Under the pieces are notes generated by a model that saw only the letters and a list, made by a program, of their open reading frames with translations, did no database searches and was not told where the DNA came from. Below are positions 1 to 11,263 of a stretch of 64,000 bases of DNA, piece after piece. Numbering within the stretch: position 1 is the first letter of the stretch; each line of letters begins with the position of its first letter. This stretch comes from Capsicum annuum (taxonomy: Eukaryota; Streptophyta; Magnoliopsida; Solanales; Solanaceae), in contig NC_061119.1 in assembly GCF_002878395.1 (NCBI RefSeq), positions 45,638,695 through 45,702,694 of the forward strand. Reading direction: 5' to 3'. Both the position numbers and the translations under genes were made by a program.

Positions 1-1067
1 GTGATGAATTCTAAGTCTCCATGTTTTAAGTTTATGAAAAACTTAATATATTGGCCAAAAATAAATTTATGAAATCAGGCTAAAAATTAATTAATGTCCT
101 TTTTAATTTATGAATCTCTACTTCTATAAAAAGTCTTATAATATCGTATTGAAGTAAAACCCTAGGTTGGTCGTGCATTCCTATTAGCTGAACTTTTTGA
201 AGAATTGAAAGAAAAATTTTGCTTGCTTTAGTTCCTAGAATATTAATATTCCTCTTATCAATCCTCTTCTACATGATGTTGAGGGAACAAAAATATTGTA
301 TGAATTCAAGAAACTTGAAGATTGGAGGATTGTCATCTTTAATCTCTATCTCCCAATGTAATGTTTACTGATTCAGGTCATATTATTTATTTATTATGGT
401 TTCATGTTTTCACCGCCTATGTATGCCCTTACATGAACTTTAACATATAAGAAAAACTTTTATGACGACTCACTTTAGAATCTGTCAACATGACCAACTA
501 AAGTTTCAGATGTATTTCATGCATGATTGTATATTTTAGAATTTTCGTTCAAGAATGTTATTTCTAAACCAGTTCACAAAGAGCAATCACCAGTAAGTGA
601 GTCTGTAATTACTTACGTATTCTAATTATGTGCTTTAATCTATAATTATTTCAGACAAGCAAGGAAAAAAATTAAATTACTCACGAAGCACGGAGAATGT
701 GGTGCGGGGGATAACATACCACAAAAAAAGAGAGCAAATTTTACTGGTAGTTTCCTTTTTATTTTTGGTTGTATAAGCAATTGGAAGGGTTAGTTGCGTT
801 ATAATTAGAAGTCCATCAAAAATTAAAGTATTTTATAACTTAAAACAGATAAGTTAGGATCGTCTTATTTGCTGCAAAGACCCACTTTTTATCCTATTAA
901 AGAAAAAGAAAAAACAAGCAGGAGGAGGAAAGAAAGTTAGCTTGCTACAATGGATCTTTTATAGTAGCTTATTTGTATCCACGGATGTGACTTAGTGATT
1001 AATAAAGTAGGTTGTGAAATCTCTTCGACGCTACCGAGAATGGAGACCTCGACGTCCTACATCACTG
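1..1067. other. Intergenic AT-rich sequence, no gene seen
   Basis: No long open frame, splice-flanked exon or recognisable repeat was found before the Copia element at 1073. The last 5 bases, with the first two bases after them (1068-1072, tcagc), are the probable left target-site copy of that element. Confidence 0.5.
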
Positions 1068-1072
1068 TCAGC

Positions 1073-1344
1073 TGCTGAAAATATGTCTCAGAAATAAAGT
1101 AGTAGATAATTTTAGGAGTTTTAAATTATTAGAATTCTATGTGACTTAGGAATTAGTTATTCCTTTGTTATTTGAATTAGGAATTAGTTATCCTTATTTA
1201 AATTGAAGTGTAGTTAAAAATTTAGCTATAAATATATGTTTTGAGTTATTAATAAAATAATTTCCTTTGACAATGCAATTGCAGTATTTTTTCTCTTCAT
1301 ATCTTTCTCTATTATTTCTTTAATTTTAAAGCCAAAAACCAACA
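1073..1344 (+). repeat. 5' LTR of deleted Copia element
   Basis: This 272-bp direct repeat matches 2732-3001 at over 90 percent by eye. It begins TGCTGAAAATATG where the other copy begins TGTTGAAAATATG, and both end in ACCAACA. It carries a TATA-like AT-rich stretch (about 1218-1235) that could be the old promoter. Confidence 0.85.
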
Positions 1345-1346
1345 AT

Positions 1347-1360
1347 TGGTATCAAGAGCC
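1347..1360 (+). other. Primer-binding site, initiator tRNA-Met type
   Basis: The sequence tggtatcaagagcc lies two bases after the 5' LTR. It resembles the usual plant Copia primer site TGGTATCAGAGC with one inserted or changed base. Confidence 0.75.
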
Positions 1361-1386
1361 AGTTTCTTAAGGGATCTGTGAGAGAG

Positions 1387-2725
1387 ATGAATTCTGAAAA
1401 TAACTTTTCCCAAATAGCTCCTTCTGTTTTTAATGGTGAGAATTACCATCTTCGGACAGTAAGAATGAAGACTTATCTTGAGGCTTTAGATCTTTGAGAG
1501 GTCGTGGAGAAGGATTATGATTTTATTTTGCTGCCCGATAATTCCCACGGTGGCCTAGATCAAAAGTCAAAAAGAAAAGAAAATCGAAAAAGCAAAAGCA
1601 ACTTTGTTTGCTAGTGTTTCTCCAATAATTTTCATGAGAATTATGGTCTTTAAATCATCAAAAAAAAAATTGGGATTATCTGAAGGAAGAATACACAGGA
1701 GATGAAAGAATACGAGATATGAAGGTGTTGAATCTAATAAAGAAATTCGAATTGCTAAAGATGAAGGAATCTGAGACCGTCAAAGAGGATTCAGACCGAC
1801 TTCTTGGTACTGTTAACAAGGTAAGATTTCTTGGCACAAAATTTAAAAATTCAATAATTGTTGAAAAAATGCTTGTTACTGTGCCTGAAAGATACGAAAT
1901 ATCAATTATTACCTTAAAAAACACAAAAGACCTGTCAAAGATTACCTTGGCAGAATTGTTAAATACATTGCAGGCGCAATAGCAAAGAAAGCTTATGAGG
2001 CAGGATAGTATAGTTGAAGGAGCTTTGACAGCCAACCACAAGACTTAAAGTAAGGATAATAATTCAAGAAAAAATTACCCACCTTGCCAGCATTGTGACA
2101 AAATAAGTCTTCATTCATTTAAATGTTGGAAGAGACCAAATGCACAATGCAAGATTTGCAATCAACTAGGCCATGAAGCTGTGATTTACAAAAACAAATC
2201 TCAAAAATATGAAGCAGATGCCCAAGTCATCAAAGAAGAAGAAAATCACTTATTTGTGGCAACATATTCTTCAACCAAGAAATCTGATTTTTGGATGATT
2301 GATAGTGGTTATACAAACCACATGACATGACAAAACTCTTTTTAAAGAGTTTTTTCCTTTGAAAATAAGAAAATTAGAATTGGGAATGGTGACTATATTC
2401 GTGCAAAAGAAAAATGAAATATTGCAATTAAAACAATTTCAGGTACAAAAATAATTTCAAATATCCTTTACGTGCCCGATATTGATAAAAGTTTGTAAAG
2501 TGTTGGTCAGCTAATGAAAGAGGAATTTAAATTATTATTTGGAGATAAATATTGTCGGATCTTTAATTCCACTAATCATGGGATTGTACAAGATGATATG
2601 AGTAGCAAAAGTTTCTTATTTAATCTAATAGAAAATGCACACAAGCCATGTAAGAACAAAGATGAATTGGCAGATTTATTCAAGAGGTCAAATTCAACCA
2701 AAGCCGAGACAAAATCTAATCCAAG
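1387..2725 (+). pseudogene. Copia gag-protease remnant
   Basis: Reading from the ATG at 1387, the frame gives a Copia gag start (an FNGENYH motif) but is broken by stops. An open block of 87 codons at 1719-1982 carries the middle of gag. At about 2080-2200 two zinc-knuckle-like motifs follow each other; the second (CKICNQLGHEAVIC) is a perfect CX2CX4HX4C. A protease-like WMIDSGYTNHMT motif comes next at about 2295-2330; the usual DSGAT alanine is a tyrosine here. A short pre-integrase-like stretch (to about 2640) joins directly to sequence like the end of RNase H (ELADLFKR). This suggests one large internal deletion. Non-functional; the family placement is firm, exact boundaries are not. Confidence 0.75.
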
Positions 2726-2731
2726 GAAAAG

Positions 2732-3001
2732 TGTTGAAAATATGTCTCAGAAATAAAGTAGTAGATAATTTTGGGAGTTTTAAATTATTAGAATTCTATG
2801 TGACTTAGCAATTAGTTATCCTTTGTTATTTGAATCAGGAATTAGTTATCCTTATTTAAGTTGAAGTGTAGTTAGAAATTTAGTGATAAATATATGTTTT
2901 GAGTTATTAATAAAATTATTTTCTTTAGCAATACAATTGTAGTATTTTTTCTCTCCATATCTTTCTTTATTATTTTTTTAATTTTAAAGTCAAAACCAAC
3001 A
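2732..3001 (+). repeat. 3' LTR of deleted Copia element
   Basis: Second LTR copy, preceded by a purine-rich tract (ccaaggaaaag, 2721-2731). It ends in CA at 3001. Confidence 0.85.
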
Positions 3002-3006
3002 TCAAC

Positions 3007-3847
3007 CACTAGAAAATGGGGATAATTTTCTTCATCTAACATGTTTGTATGGCCTTTAGCTTGCGTGCAACTATTGTTAGAGATGAGAGCTTATTTGGAG
3101 GTTAAGATGAAGATGAAGCACTCCCATTGTATATGATGCTTGTGCTGGAGCATACACAGAGATTGCCCAACTAATGATCAACGTACAGTTCCCTTAATTT
3201 TGTTTGTATAAAGAGAATGTTGGTGTGTGTTGAGGTTGAAGGTGATAGGCCTCTAAATCATGTTGTCAAAGGTGAACATGTAACTGTTATAAGATTATGT
3301 CTAGCTTCAAGGGTTTGTCCTTTTAGGACCAATATAAATAATATTAGAAGAAGTTGCAAGTATTGTTCCTAGCAATTAGGCCTTCACGTTGAAAGTTTGA
3401 CTTAAAAGCTTGGCTAGCACCTAGTTTGACTTGGCACGGAATTTAAGAAATTAAAGAAGACTTTTGAATCTTGTGGTGTTAAATTAAAGATATGTCAAAT
3501 GTACCAAAATGTCCTTCAATCTTGTGGTCTTAAACATGTCATGTGGAAAGTTTAAATTAAAAAGCTGCTAAAAAAAGAAAAGGGTCATTCTTTTTTAAGC
3601 GGACTAAAAAAAAATAGTCCATTCTTTTTTAAACGAAGGGAGTATAATTTTGCCTTATTTTGTAGTTGAAAATTTTGATCAAAACATCTCCTTGGAAGCT
3701 AGGATGTTAGATTTAAGTTCATTCAATCATAGGTACATGAGTTTCTGCTAATATGATTTAAAGGAGATTGTGAAAATATGAAATATTTAGGGAAATTCAC
3801 TTTTATATATATATATATACATATATACACATATATATACATACATA

Positions 3848-3896
<49 letters not shown>

Positions 3897-4198
3897 TAAT
3901 ATATATAGATTGTCGGCCATATAAAAAAGGTTGTGTTTGGGCATGTTGGAATTATAATAAATTTTAAAGTTCTTATTTACTTGAAAGGGTAATCTAGAAA
4001 TAAATGAACAACTTTTATTTTCATAATTAATCGATTTATATGATAAAAGATCATATCTATAATATTTTTAAAAACTATATTTTTGGTTTGATAATGAATA
4101 GAATTAGTTCAGAATCATTTCTTTTTTTTTTTTTGTAATGAATTAATTGGCCGTTTTCATATGAATTCCTTTTGTTTAAGTTTCTCTTTTTCTTGGTG
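3007..4198. other. Intergenic sequence with MITE-like remnant
   Basis: No gene seen. At about 3560-3650 there is a pair of similar stretches around cattcttttttaa, ending gaagggagta. That ending recalls the termini of common plant MITEs, but I cannot define both ends. A long AT microsatellite lies at 3802-3896. Confidence 0.4.
3802..3896. repeat. (AT)n microsatellite
   Basis: Almost pure TA dinucleotides for about 95 bp, with a few ATAC interruptions. The reverse-strand open frame over it (poly Tyr-Ile) is an artefact of the repeat. Confidence 0.95.
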
Positions 4199-4528
4199 CA
4201 TCGCATACATACATTTACGATTCATGTGACGGTATTGATACTCTTAAAAGGTATTTTATTCGCTTGCAGTTCTCGTTTGATACCGGGTAAGAAAAATCTT
4301 GATTTTTATTTTTCTTGTGATGGACCTGGAAGAGGGGGTACATGTCAAGTATCGATCTGGGATCATGTCTTCTTAGGACTATTTTGGATGTACAATTCAA
4401 TTTCGAAAGTAAAATTCCATTTTAGTTGGAAAATGCAGTCAGATGTTTGGGGTAGTGTAAGTGATCAAGGGATAGTAACTCATATCATGGGAGAAAACTT
4501 TGCACAGAGTTCTATTACAAAATCTTTG
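4199..4528 (+). pseudogene. psaA: Nuclear plastid DNA insertion: fragment of psaA
   Basis: The translation over about 110 codons matches the middle of the plastid photosystem I P700 apoprotein A1. Diagnostic stretches are [39 protein letters not shown] and [13 protein letters not shown], followed by SDQG and NFAQSSIT. PsaA is a membrane protein of about 750 residues that binds the P700 chlorophylls; only this piece, about one seventh, is present. Many residues have changed, and similarity stops abruptly after the NFAQSSIT motif. The frame stays open from an ATG at 4172 to 4603, but flanking codons are not psaA and no promoter or transit peptide is evident. I read it as an old NUPT, not a working gene. 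Confidence 0.9.
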
Positions 4529-5916
4529 ATCATGAGAGCAAAAAAATGTACAAAGAAAACAAACACAAAATTTTCGGTTACAAAGACATCTTCAACAATA
4601 TAAATAGTATAGCTACACTCATTATTTTTGAAAGTCAAAAATATATTGAATTTAATTACTATATTAATATAATAACTTAATTATTATTATTTAAACAATT
4701 TTTATATTATGTTAACATTAACTTTACTATTTTGTGATATTTTTATATGCATGTTTTTTATTGACATGACATACATGTGCATTCCACATATACTATGCTA
4801 GAATTGGAAGGGTTAGTTGTATTTTTTTAAAAAAAAAGAATACTTTTTATTAAAATGCCATCAACTTTAGTTGGCTAATGATTAAAGACAATTTAATTTT
4901 ATTGCTATAAAACACTCAACAATTTTTTGTTTTTGGTTGTCAATAACGAGCACAATTTTATTACAAATTGATTTTTAATTGAATTATTTTACGTTGTGAG
5001 TAATCGTGAAAGATCCCCTTCTATACATGAACTATACATTAATTTTAATTCCAAATGCTTTATGTATTATTGTTTACTATTTCATGGGTTGGAAATATTA
5101 AATTGAAAAAAGTTAGGAATAAGGAAATTGTTTTTAGGGTGAACATGTGCGTATTCAACAATCATTTTTTTTTTTGGTTCACGAATATATAGTAATTTTG
5201 ATGTTCTGTTTGTTGGATTCAATTTTATAGCAATTTATACCTAGATATTTTCTGCTATACAAATGATATTATGTTAGATAATTATTTTTTGATTTTCATT
5301 AAATCTTCAATTTTCATAAAAACACCCAAAACTATACGCAATACATCGGTGAATTTATCAATTGCCTATAAGTTCAATGACTATAGGTGGCTTTGAATCA
5401 TATACATCTATGAAAGATAGTAAAAGCAGTGAGGGACTTCGACACAGTCCTCGTGTATAGGTTATAGGGCACCTTTTGATCCTAAAAATTATAGTTTAGT
5501 CTATTGTTTAAAAAGAGTGAATGTTATTGCTAGTCGCTACTAATTTTTTTTTCAAGACTCTTTGTTTGGATTTCATTTCCTTTGTTTGTACAGTGAAGTG
5601 AATTTTTTTTGAATTCACATCCTAACCTGGTCAAAGTCTTGGGATAGATGAAAAATAAAGAACTATTGGTCTATTAGTTTATGCAAAAGGGCTGGAGAAT
5701 TACCTTTTTGAGAGTAAGAGATAAGAGAGGAGTTTTATGCTATCGGGGATATGTAAGATACAAATATATTGGACCAATGAAATTTATAATAACACACATT
5801 ATTATATTTAAGCGTACACTGATAGATCAATAAAAATAAAGTTTCTCAACACACTATCCTTCTCAAATTCCATCAACAACATATTCAATGTAATTCCATC
5901 AAATGGAATTTGGAAA
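4529..5916. other. Intergenic AT-rich sequence, nothing recognised
   Basis: No coding frame with family resemblance, no terminal repeats and no further plastid-like sequence seen. Confidence 0.45.
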
Positions 5917-5992
5917 GGGTATAATGTGTGTAGACCTAACATCTACTTTACGATATAGCGGTTGTTTCTGATAGACCCTCGCTTCAAATCCT
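5917..5992 (-). repeat. TS-like SINE remnant
   Basis: The stretch tgtgtgtagacct...tttctgatagaccctcgctt matches the widespread solanaceous SINE body (typically ...gtagacc... tttccgatagaccctcggctc). The orientation is minus relative to the TTG-tailed form. The tail is missing. Confidence 0.6.
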
Positions 5993-6385
5993 TTCTAAAC
6001 TTCACTTATAAAACTATACTGAATATGTTATTATTATTGATGTACGTGTACTATACAAAGTAATCATTTAATTATTTTCATGATATTCAGTACTTTAAAT
6101 AATCTTGTGGCTATTAGCTTTTTCCTAATTAGTTAAACTATATAAAAACTCTTAATATTTAGTAATTTAATATCAAATAAGATACTACTTATTTATACCT
6201 AAATCCATTACATTTAATTTTGCTATTGAATTGCTAGTGTGAAGATGAGTTATCATATTCCTTTTTAAGTAAATTTTTTATCTTAAAAGCTTTATATTAT
6301 CTTTTCAAAGTTGTACTTAATAATCTATGTACACATAAGAATTTATTCTTTATACATATGTTTATTATTAATTACCGTTATATAC

Positions 6386-6412
6386 ACGTGCAAAGCACGT
6401 ACACTTGACTAG
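6386..6412 (+). mobile_element. Helitron-like 3' terminus
   Basis: A 6-bp hairpin (acgtgc-aaa-gcacgt, 6386-6400) is followed 8 bases later by CTAG (6409-6412) and then T. This fits the Helitron 3' end rule: a hairpin shortly before CTRR, inserted between A and T. The matching 5' TC end upstream was not identified with confidence. Confidence 0.55.
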
Positions 6413-7700
6413 TATATATATTTATATATGTATATATATAGGAATTGTATCATTATTGTATAGAATATGTATATATGTAGAAAGCTTATAAAATTTTTAT
6501 AATTATTGTATAAAATATGTAGATGATATATATAGAAATTATATCATTATTGTATAAAATATGTATATGTGAAGGAAATATATAGAAACTATATACCTGT
6601 TGTATAAAATATGTATTTTGTATATGATATCTATCTCTCTCTCTATATATACACACATATTTATGTATATATACATATATATATAATTATATTATTATTA
6701 TATATATTTGTATACGATATGAATAAAAACCGTATCATTAATGTATAATATATATATATATATGTGTGTGTATGTATGTATCATCATTGTATAAAATATG
6801 TTATTTTTTATATAATAAATAAAAATACATTTTTTATATTTGATTGATAAAAAAGAGTATCAAGTAGAATATTTACAAATTTCTATTTGTTTATTTGAAA
6901 AAACTATAATATTTTACATGATTGTTTTTCTGATAAAATTAAAGAAAAAAAAAAAAGGAGAACTACAAAATTGTATATCATTTTTTTTAAAAAAATAGAA
7001 AAGTAACTTTTTTGGAAAAATAAAAAGAAAAATAGCAACATTAAAAGGAAAAGGAAAAGGAAAAACATAGTGAAATATAAACAAAAAAATAGAAAGAAAG
7101 AAGAAGCCAGCAACGAGGAGCCGAATGGCTATCATATGAAAATATGAATTCAAGGGCTATTTTGGTTGAAATTGTGTGGCCCGATAGGCCATTTCTGTCC
7201 ATCCCCTATTATTTTTAACCTCAAATATTTTTTTGGGAAAAATTACATAAATAATCAAACTTAAGCACCATTATTTTTAAAAATCCCACATCTTTTAAAA
7301 TATTTTATAATATACCATTTTTTGAATTTTCATCCTTGATAAGTATACTTTTACTCCCAAAACCACACAAACTCCTACTTCTTATCCCCAAATCTCTCAT
7401 TTCCATTTTTAAAAATTTTTCACCCTAAAATATCAATAACTTCTCTCCAAATTTGAGTTTCAATCAATTATCTCTATCACCCATCTACTGCAAACGACAT
7501 TCAAGTCAATTTATTGAAAAAAGTTTCTCATTTTTTCGAGAAGTGAGCGGAATGTTGAACTTGATTTTGAGAACGATTACTTTATCTTAGTTTCAAAACA
7601 CATCTTTTGTATTTTTTTTATTTTTTAAAATTTTTATGGATTTCGACGATTTACCATCATTTAGTTTGGGTGTTACTATCATGATTCAAAAATACAATGG
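6413..7700. other. AT-rich simple-sequence region
   Basis: 6413-6830 is degenerate (TA)n and tatatgtata with recurring phrases such as attgtataaaatatgtat. 6900-7130 is an A-rich strand whose complement gives meaningless Phe-rich open frames. No gene seen. Confidence 0.6.
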
Positions 7701-8489
7701 TCATGATGGCACTTGTCGCAGTGAACCTTGACAAGTAAGTCTATCACTCAAACTGATACACAAAGAGAAAAAGACAAAAATATCCCCCAAGATAAGACTT
7801 CTAGAATGCAACCTAACCACATAGATATGATAAATGGGGGAAAGAATAAAATCAACTATACAGTCATAACTCTCAAAATCTGGTGTCAACAGTATAAAAA
7901 CGTATCTAGTACAACTCGAATCCAAATGAAATACATAGGATTTCTAAATACAAAAGAAAACTCTGTCTCTGAAGTGAAAGTAAAGACATAGTCTATAAGA
8001 AAGGTAGTAGAATACATCCAGACACCTAAAGGTCAACCACTACCTTGGAAGCACCAAATCTCACTCGAATCAACTAAGCTGGAGCGCACTCAAACTAAGA
8101 CCTACACTGAAAGGGCGGAATAGGAATAAGTACGATCCACTTGGACTCAGTACGTATCACAGGCCGACCGAGTAAAGTAGAAAATAAGGTATACAAAATA
8201 CACACTAAGAATATGTCACCTACAATCCGAAAATATCTCACAACAGTAGCCCACACCACTTGCACTAACAGTTCTAATATATATATATATATATATATAT
8301 GTATATCTATATATATATGTATATATATATATCACAAATACAATAATAATACAACAAGTATAACACAAGTATACATTATATCACATGCAAGTATAAACAG
8401 AGAAGAACACGTATATATAGGATGGTTAAGTATAAGTAACAGGATATAGAGCAAGTAGACATATAACAAGTTAATATGGGAATTCCATC
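7701..8489. other. Older repeat-derived sequence left of the solo LTR
   Basis: Higher in GC than its neighbours and without a long coding frame. Its style resembles solanaceous Gypsy LTR sequence. It includes a (TA)n microsatellite at about 8278-8330. The solo LTR at 8495 appears to have inserted into it, because sequence resumes after the target duplication at 11264. Confidence 0.4.
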
Positions 8490-8494
8490 ACAAC

Positions 8495-11258
8495 TGTCAC
8501 GCCTCAAATCCTATTGGGGCAGACCGACACCCATAACCGAGGAGGCCCGGGAGAACCAGCTCATAACCTTATACTTCCCATACATACCTCTATGACAACC
8601 CGAAATTCAGACAGCATCATGTCGCATATAAAAGAAAATAATCACATGTATAAGCTCGAGCACACATATATATATATATACAATACTTGGCCGTTAGAGC
8701 CATCACGTCTATTAACAAAACACCACCTTGACTGTACATTAGGTCTACAAAGCTTCTAGACAATACACAGAGTTTAACTAAGGTCGGGACACACCCCTCC
8801 ATATAACTAACTTCTATACAATACCAACTGTGACTGGATATGACACGGAAAGCCCCGAAGTAAACTGGAGCTCACTAAAAGCACCTGGATATCCTAGCTC
8901 CTACTTGTGCGGTGTATGAGCTGAGGTACCTGTGCCTGCAGCATGAAATGCAGGTCCCCCGTGGGGGACATCAGTACGAAATATGTACTGAGTATGTAAA
9001 GCTGTAGATAATCACATATGATATAGGAGCTCAATAGAAATCGGAAACAAGTGAATAAATTGTAATAGGAGTGGACCACACTTACTAGAACTTGTGACAA
9101 CCTGTACATTGTATTTATTCAATCACTTTACCTTCGTTCTTATCATCTTTGTAATCATTACTATACTGTACTGTGACCATTAGGCTGCCTCCAGTACATA
9201 TCAACTGGGATCGACCCATGATAGGCTTATGCCCCTGGGATACCACCCATAAATATATAAATAGGGATCGACCCATGATAGGCTTATGCCCCTGGGATAC
9301 CACTCATAAACACATAAATAGGGATCGACCCATGATAGGCTTATGCCCCTGGGATACCACCCGATAAGAGAGAACTTCCATCACTTAGTTCAATTAATAT
9401 TTGAAATTGTTATTTCGGTTGCCACCGCCTTTTTTATACTTTGAAACAATGATACATCAATAAGAGACATATAAATAGACCATCAATGCAATAACAATGA
9501 AGTAAGAACTCATTGACACTTTAATGAAGTGTTTTGGAGTCATCAATGCCATAACAATGAAGTAGGAACTTATTGGTATATCAATGAAACGTTTTGGAGT
9601 CATTAATAGCACATGGATCTTGTTTGAGTAACCGAATACCTTATGATATTCATTAGTGCAATAAACATGTAAGATTTGGAAAACAAGTAAGTATTGGAAT
9701 GTCTTGACATCTTGTAGGGTGGAAACAAGTTCATTGGTAACGTAGGACATCATACAAAACCATTATGGATCACATGTTATTGAATAACTTTGAAAACTTT
9801 CTTAATAGAACAATTGTTCACTTTCATGCCAAAGATATGGTATAGAGTATGCTTTACATACTTGACTGTCAACCTTCAATACTGGTCCCAAATGGACTTC
9901 CCGTCTTACTTATCTACAATAAACATATATAGCAATCTAGTATTAGCAACCAAATATCACAATTCAATTATTTGAATTCACCAAACTAGTGGTTAAGTAG
10001 TAAGCCTTAATTACACCATAAAGGGTGTCACCTTAACCCTCTTATACTCCAATTACATTCACATGTCATGCATATTCATACAACATCCTCCAATATCAAG
10101 TTTGGATTCATTTATCCTTCCAACCAATCCATTAAACCAAATTGAGTCATAGACATAAATAATCATCAATTCAATAGTATATCACCATATCCACCTTCCG
10201 TAACTCAATTACCATATCCACCTTCCACAATTCGATACAATCAAACCATGCAAAATAGTCTATAACCCTATTTCCATCATCTTTCAATAACAACCAATAT
10301 ATATAATCCTCTATCACACATATACATATGGAAAAGAACAAAGGCAAACAATATTCATACCTTAGAATTCACTTCTTGATTATGCAATCCTGTTTGCACA
10401 AATAATAGGTGTTGTTCGAAGCTCTCAAGATGACAAATGCAGTTATCGGATTACTTTGGAATTTCTACAGTTGAATCAAAAGTAATTTAAAGGTCAAATT
10501 TGGCTAGGGTTTGTTCTTTCTCAATGATTGATGATGAAAATGAGTTTTTGAACTCATATACATGTATATATACACATATTCCCGGCCAATATAATAGGAA
10601 ATGACCAAAATGCCTTTAAAATTTAAATAATGTCAAATCTGTCCTTTGGTGGACTGTTTTGATAAGCTAAAGTAGATCGACCATAACTCTTTGCTCCGAT
10701 ATCGGATTTGGGTGAAATTGGTATCGTTGGAAGGATAATTCAAAGGAATTTCATTTCATATAAAGTAGGTCACCCAGTTCGTCCTGTATAAGGAGTTATG
10801 GTCATTTGAAGTTGACCCTAGAAATCTGTTTTGATAGATTGAAGTAAAACGAGTATAACTCCTTACTCAAACGTTGGATTTGGATGAAACCAATTGCATT
10901 GGAAAGAAGACTCAAAGATATTTCTTTTCATAGGTCGCATCTCTCCGAGTTCATTATATTAAGGGAGTTATGATCGTTCGAAGTTGACCCAAAAATTCGG
11001 CTGGCCTCAGTATTTTGTATGCAGGAAATTTTCCTGCACATTTACTATTCCCAAATATCCCGGCCACCGTTTTGTAGTTTCGAACGTGCTCGATTATATC
11101 CAAAATCTATCCATTTTTGGAAATCTTTATATCGTTGGAAATCTTATTCAATAACCTTTGCATGGAACCATCGACGGGCAAATTCTGGTATAAATAAAAT
11201 AAAAAATTAATTTCATATAAATAAGATCAATACACGTACTTGAATACGAGGTGTTACA
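8495..11258. mobile_element. Solo LTR, probably Ty3/Gypsy (2.76 kb)
   Basis: The block starts TGTCACGCCTC and ends GAGGTGTTACA, which are near-perfect inverted termini with TG/CA ends. It is flanked by identical 5-bp target copies acaac at 8490-8494 and 11259-11263. No primer site, polypurine tract or coding sequence lies inside, so it is a single LTR, the product expected from LTR-LTR recombination. The length and the start and end style fit long Gypsy LTRs of Solanaceae; the assignment to Gypsy is inference. The element's strand is not determined. Confidence 0.75.
9207..9362. repeat. 57-bp minisatellite, three copies, inside the solo LTR
   Basis: The phrase gggatcgacccatgatag recurs at 9207, 9264 and 9321, a constant 57-bp step. 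Because 57 is a multiple of three, open frames persist through it on both strands; they are not genes. Confidence 0.9.
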
Positions 11259-11263
11259 ACAAC

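Larger units (their letters stand above)
1073..3001 (+). mobile_element. Internally deleted Ty1/Copia LTR retrotransposon (1.9 kb)
   Basis: The element has two LTRs of about 270 bp (1073-1344 and 2732-3001), both starting TG and ending CA. A tRNA-Met-type primer site follows the 5' LTR and a purine tract precedes the 3' LTR. The flanking 5-mers tcagc (1068-1072) and tcaac (3002-3006) look like one target duplication with one transition. Only 1.39 kb lies between the LTRs, holding gag and protease remnants; integrase, reverse transcriptase and RNase H are missing. The LTRs differ at roughly 16-18 sites, which suggests an older insertion than the Copia at 19980. Confidence 0.85.

Noticed and set aside
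3723..3944. Tyr/Ile-rich minus-strand open frame
   Set aside because: It is the translation of an AT microsatellite.
6904..7153. Phe/Leu-rich minus-strand frames resembling membrane proteins
   Set aside because: They come from A-rich low-complexity DNA in two overlapping frames with no motif.
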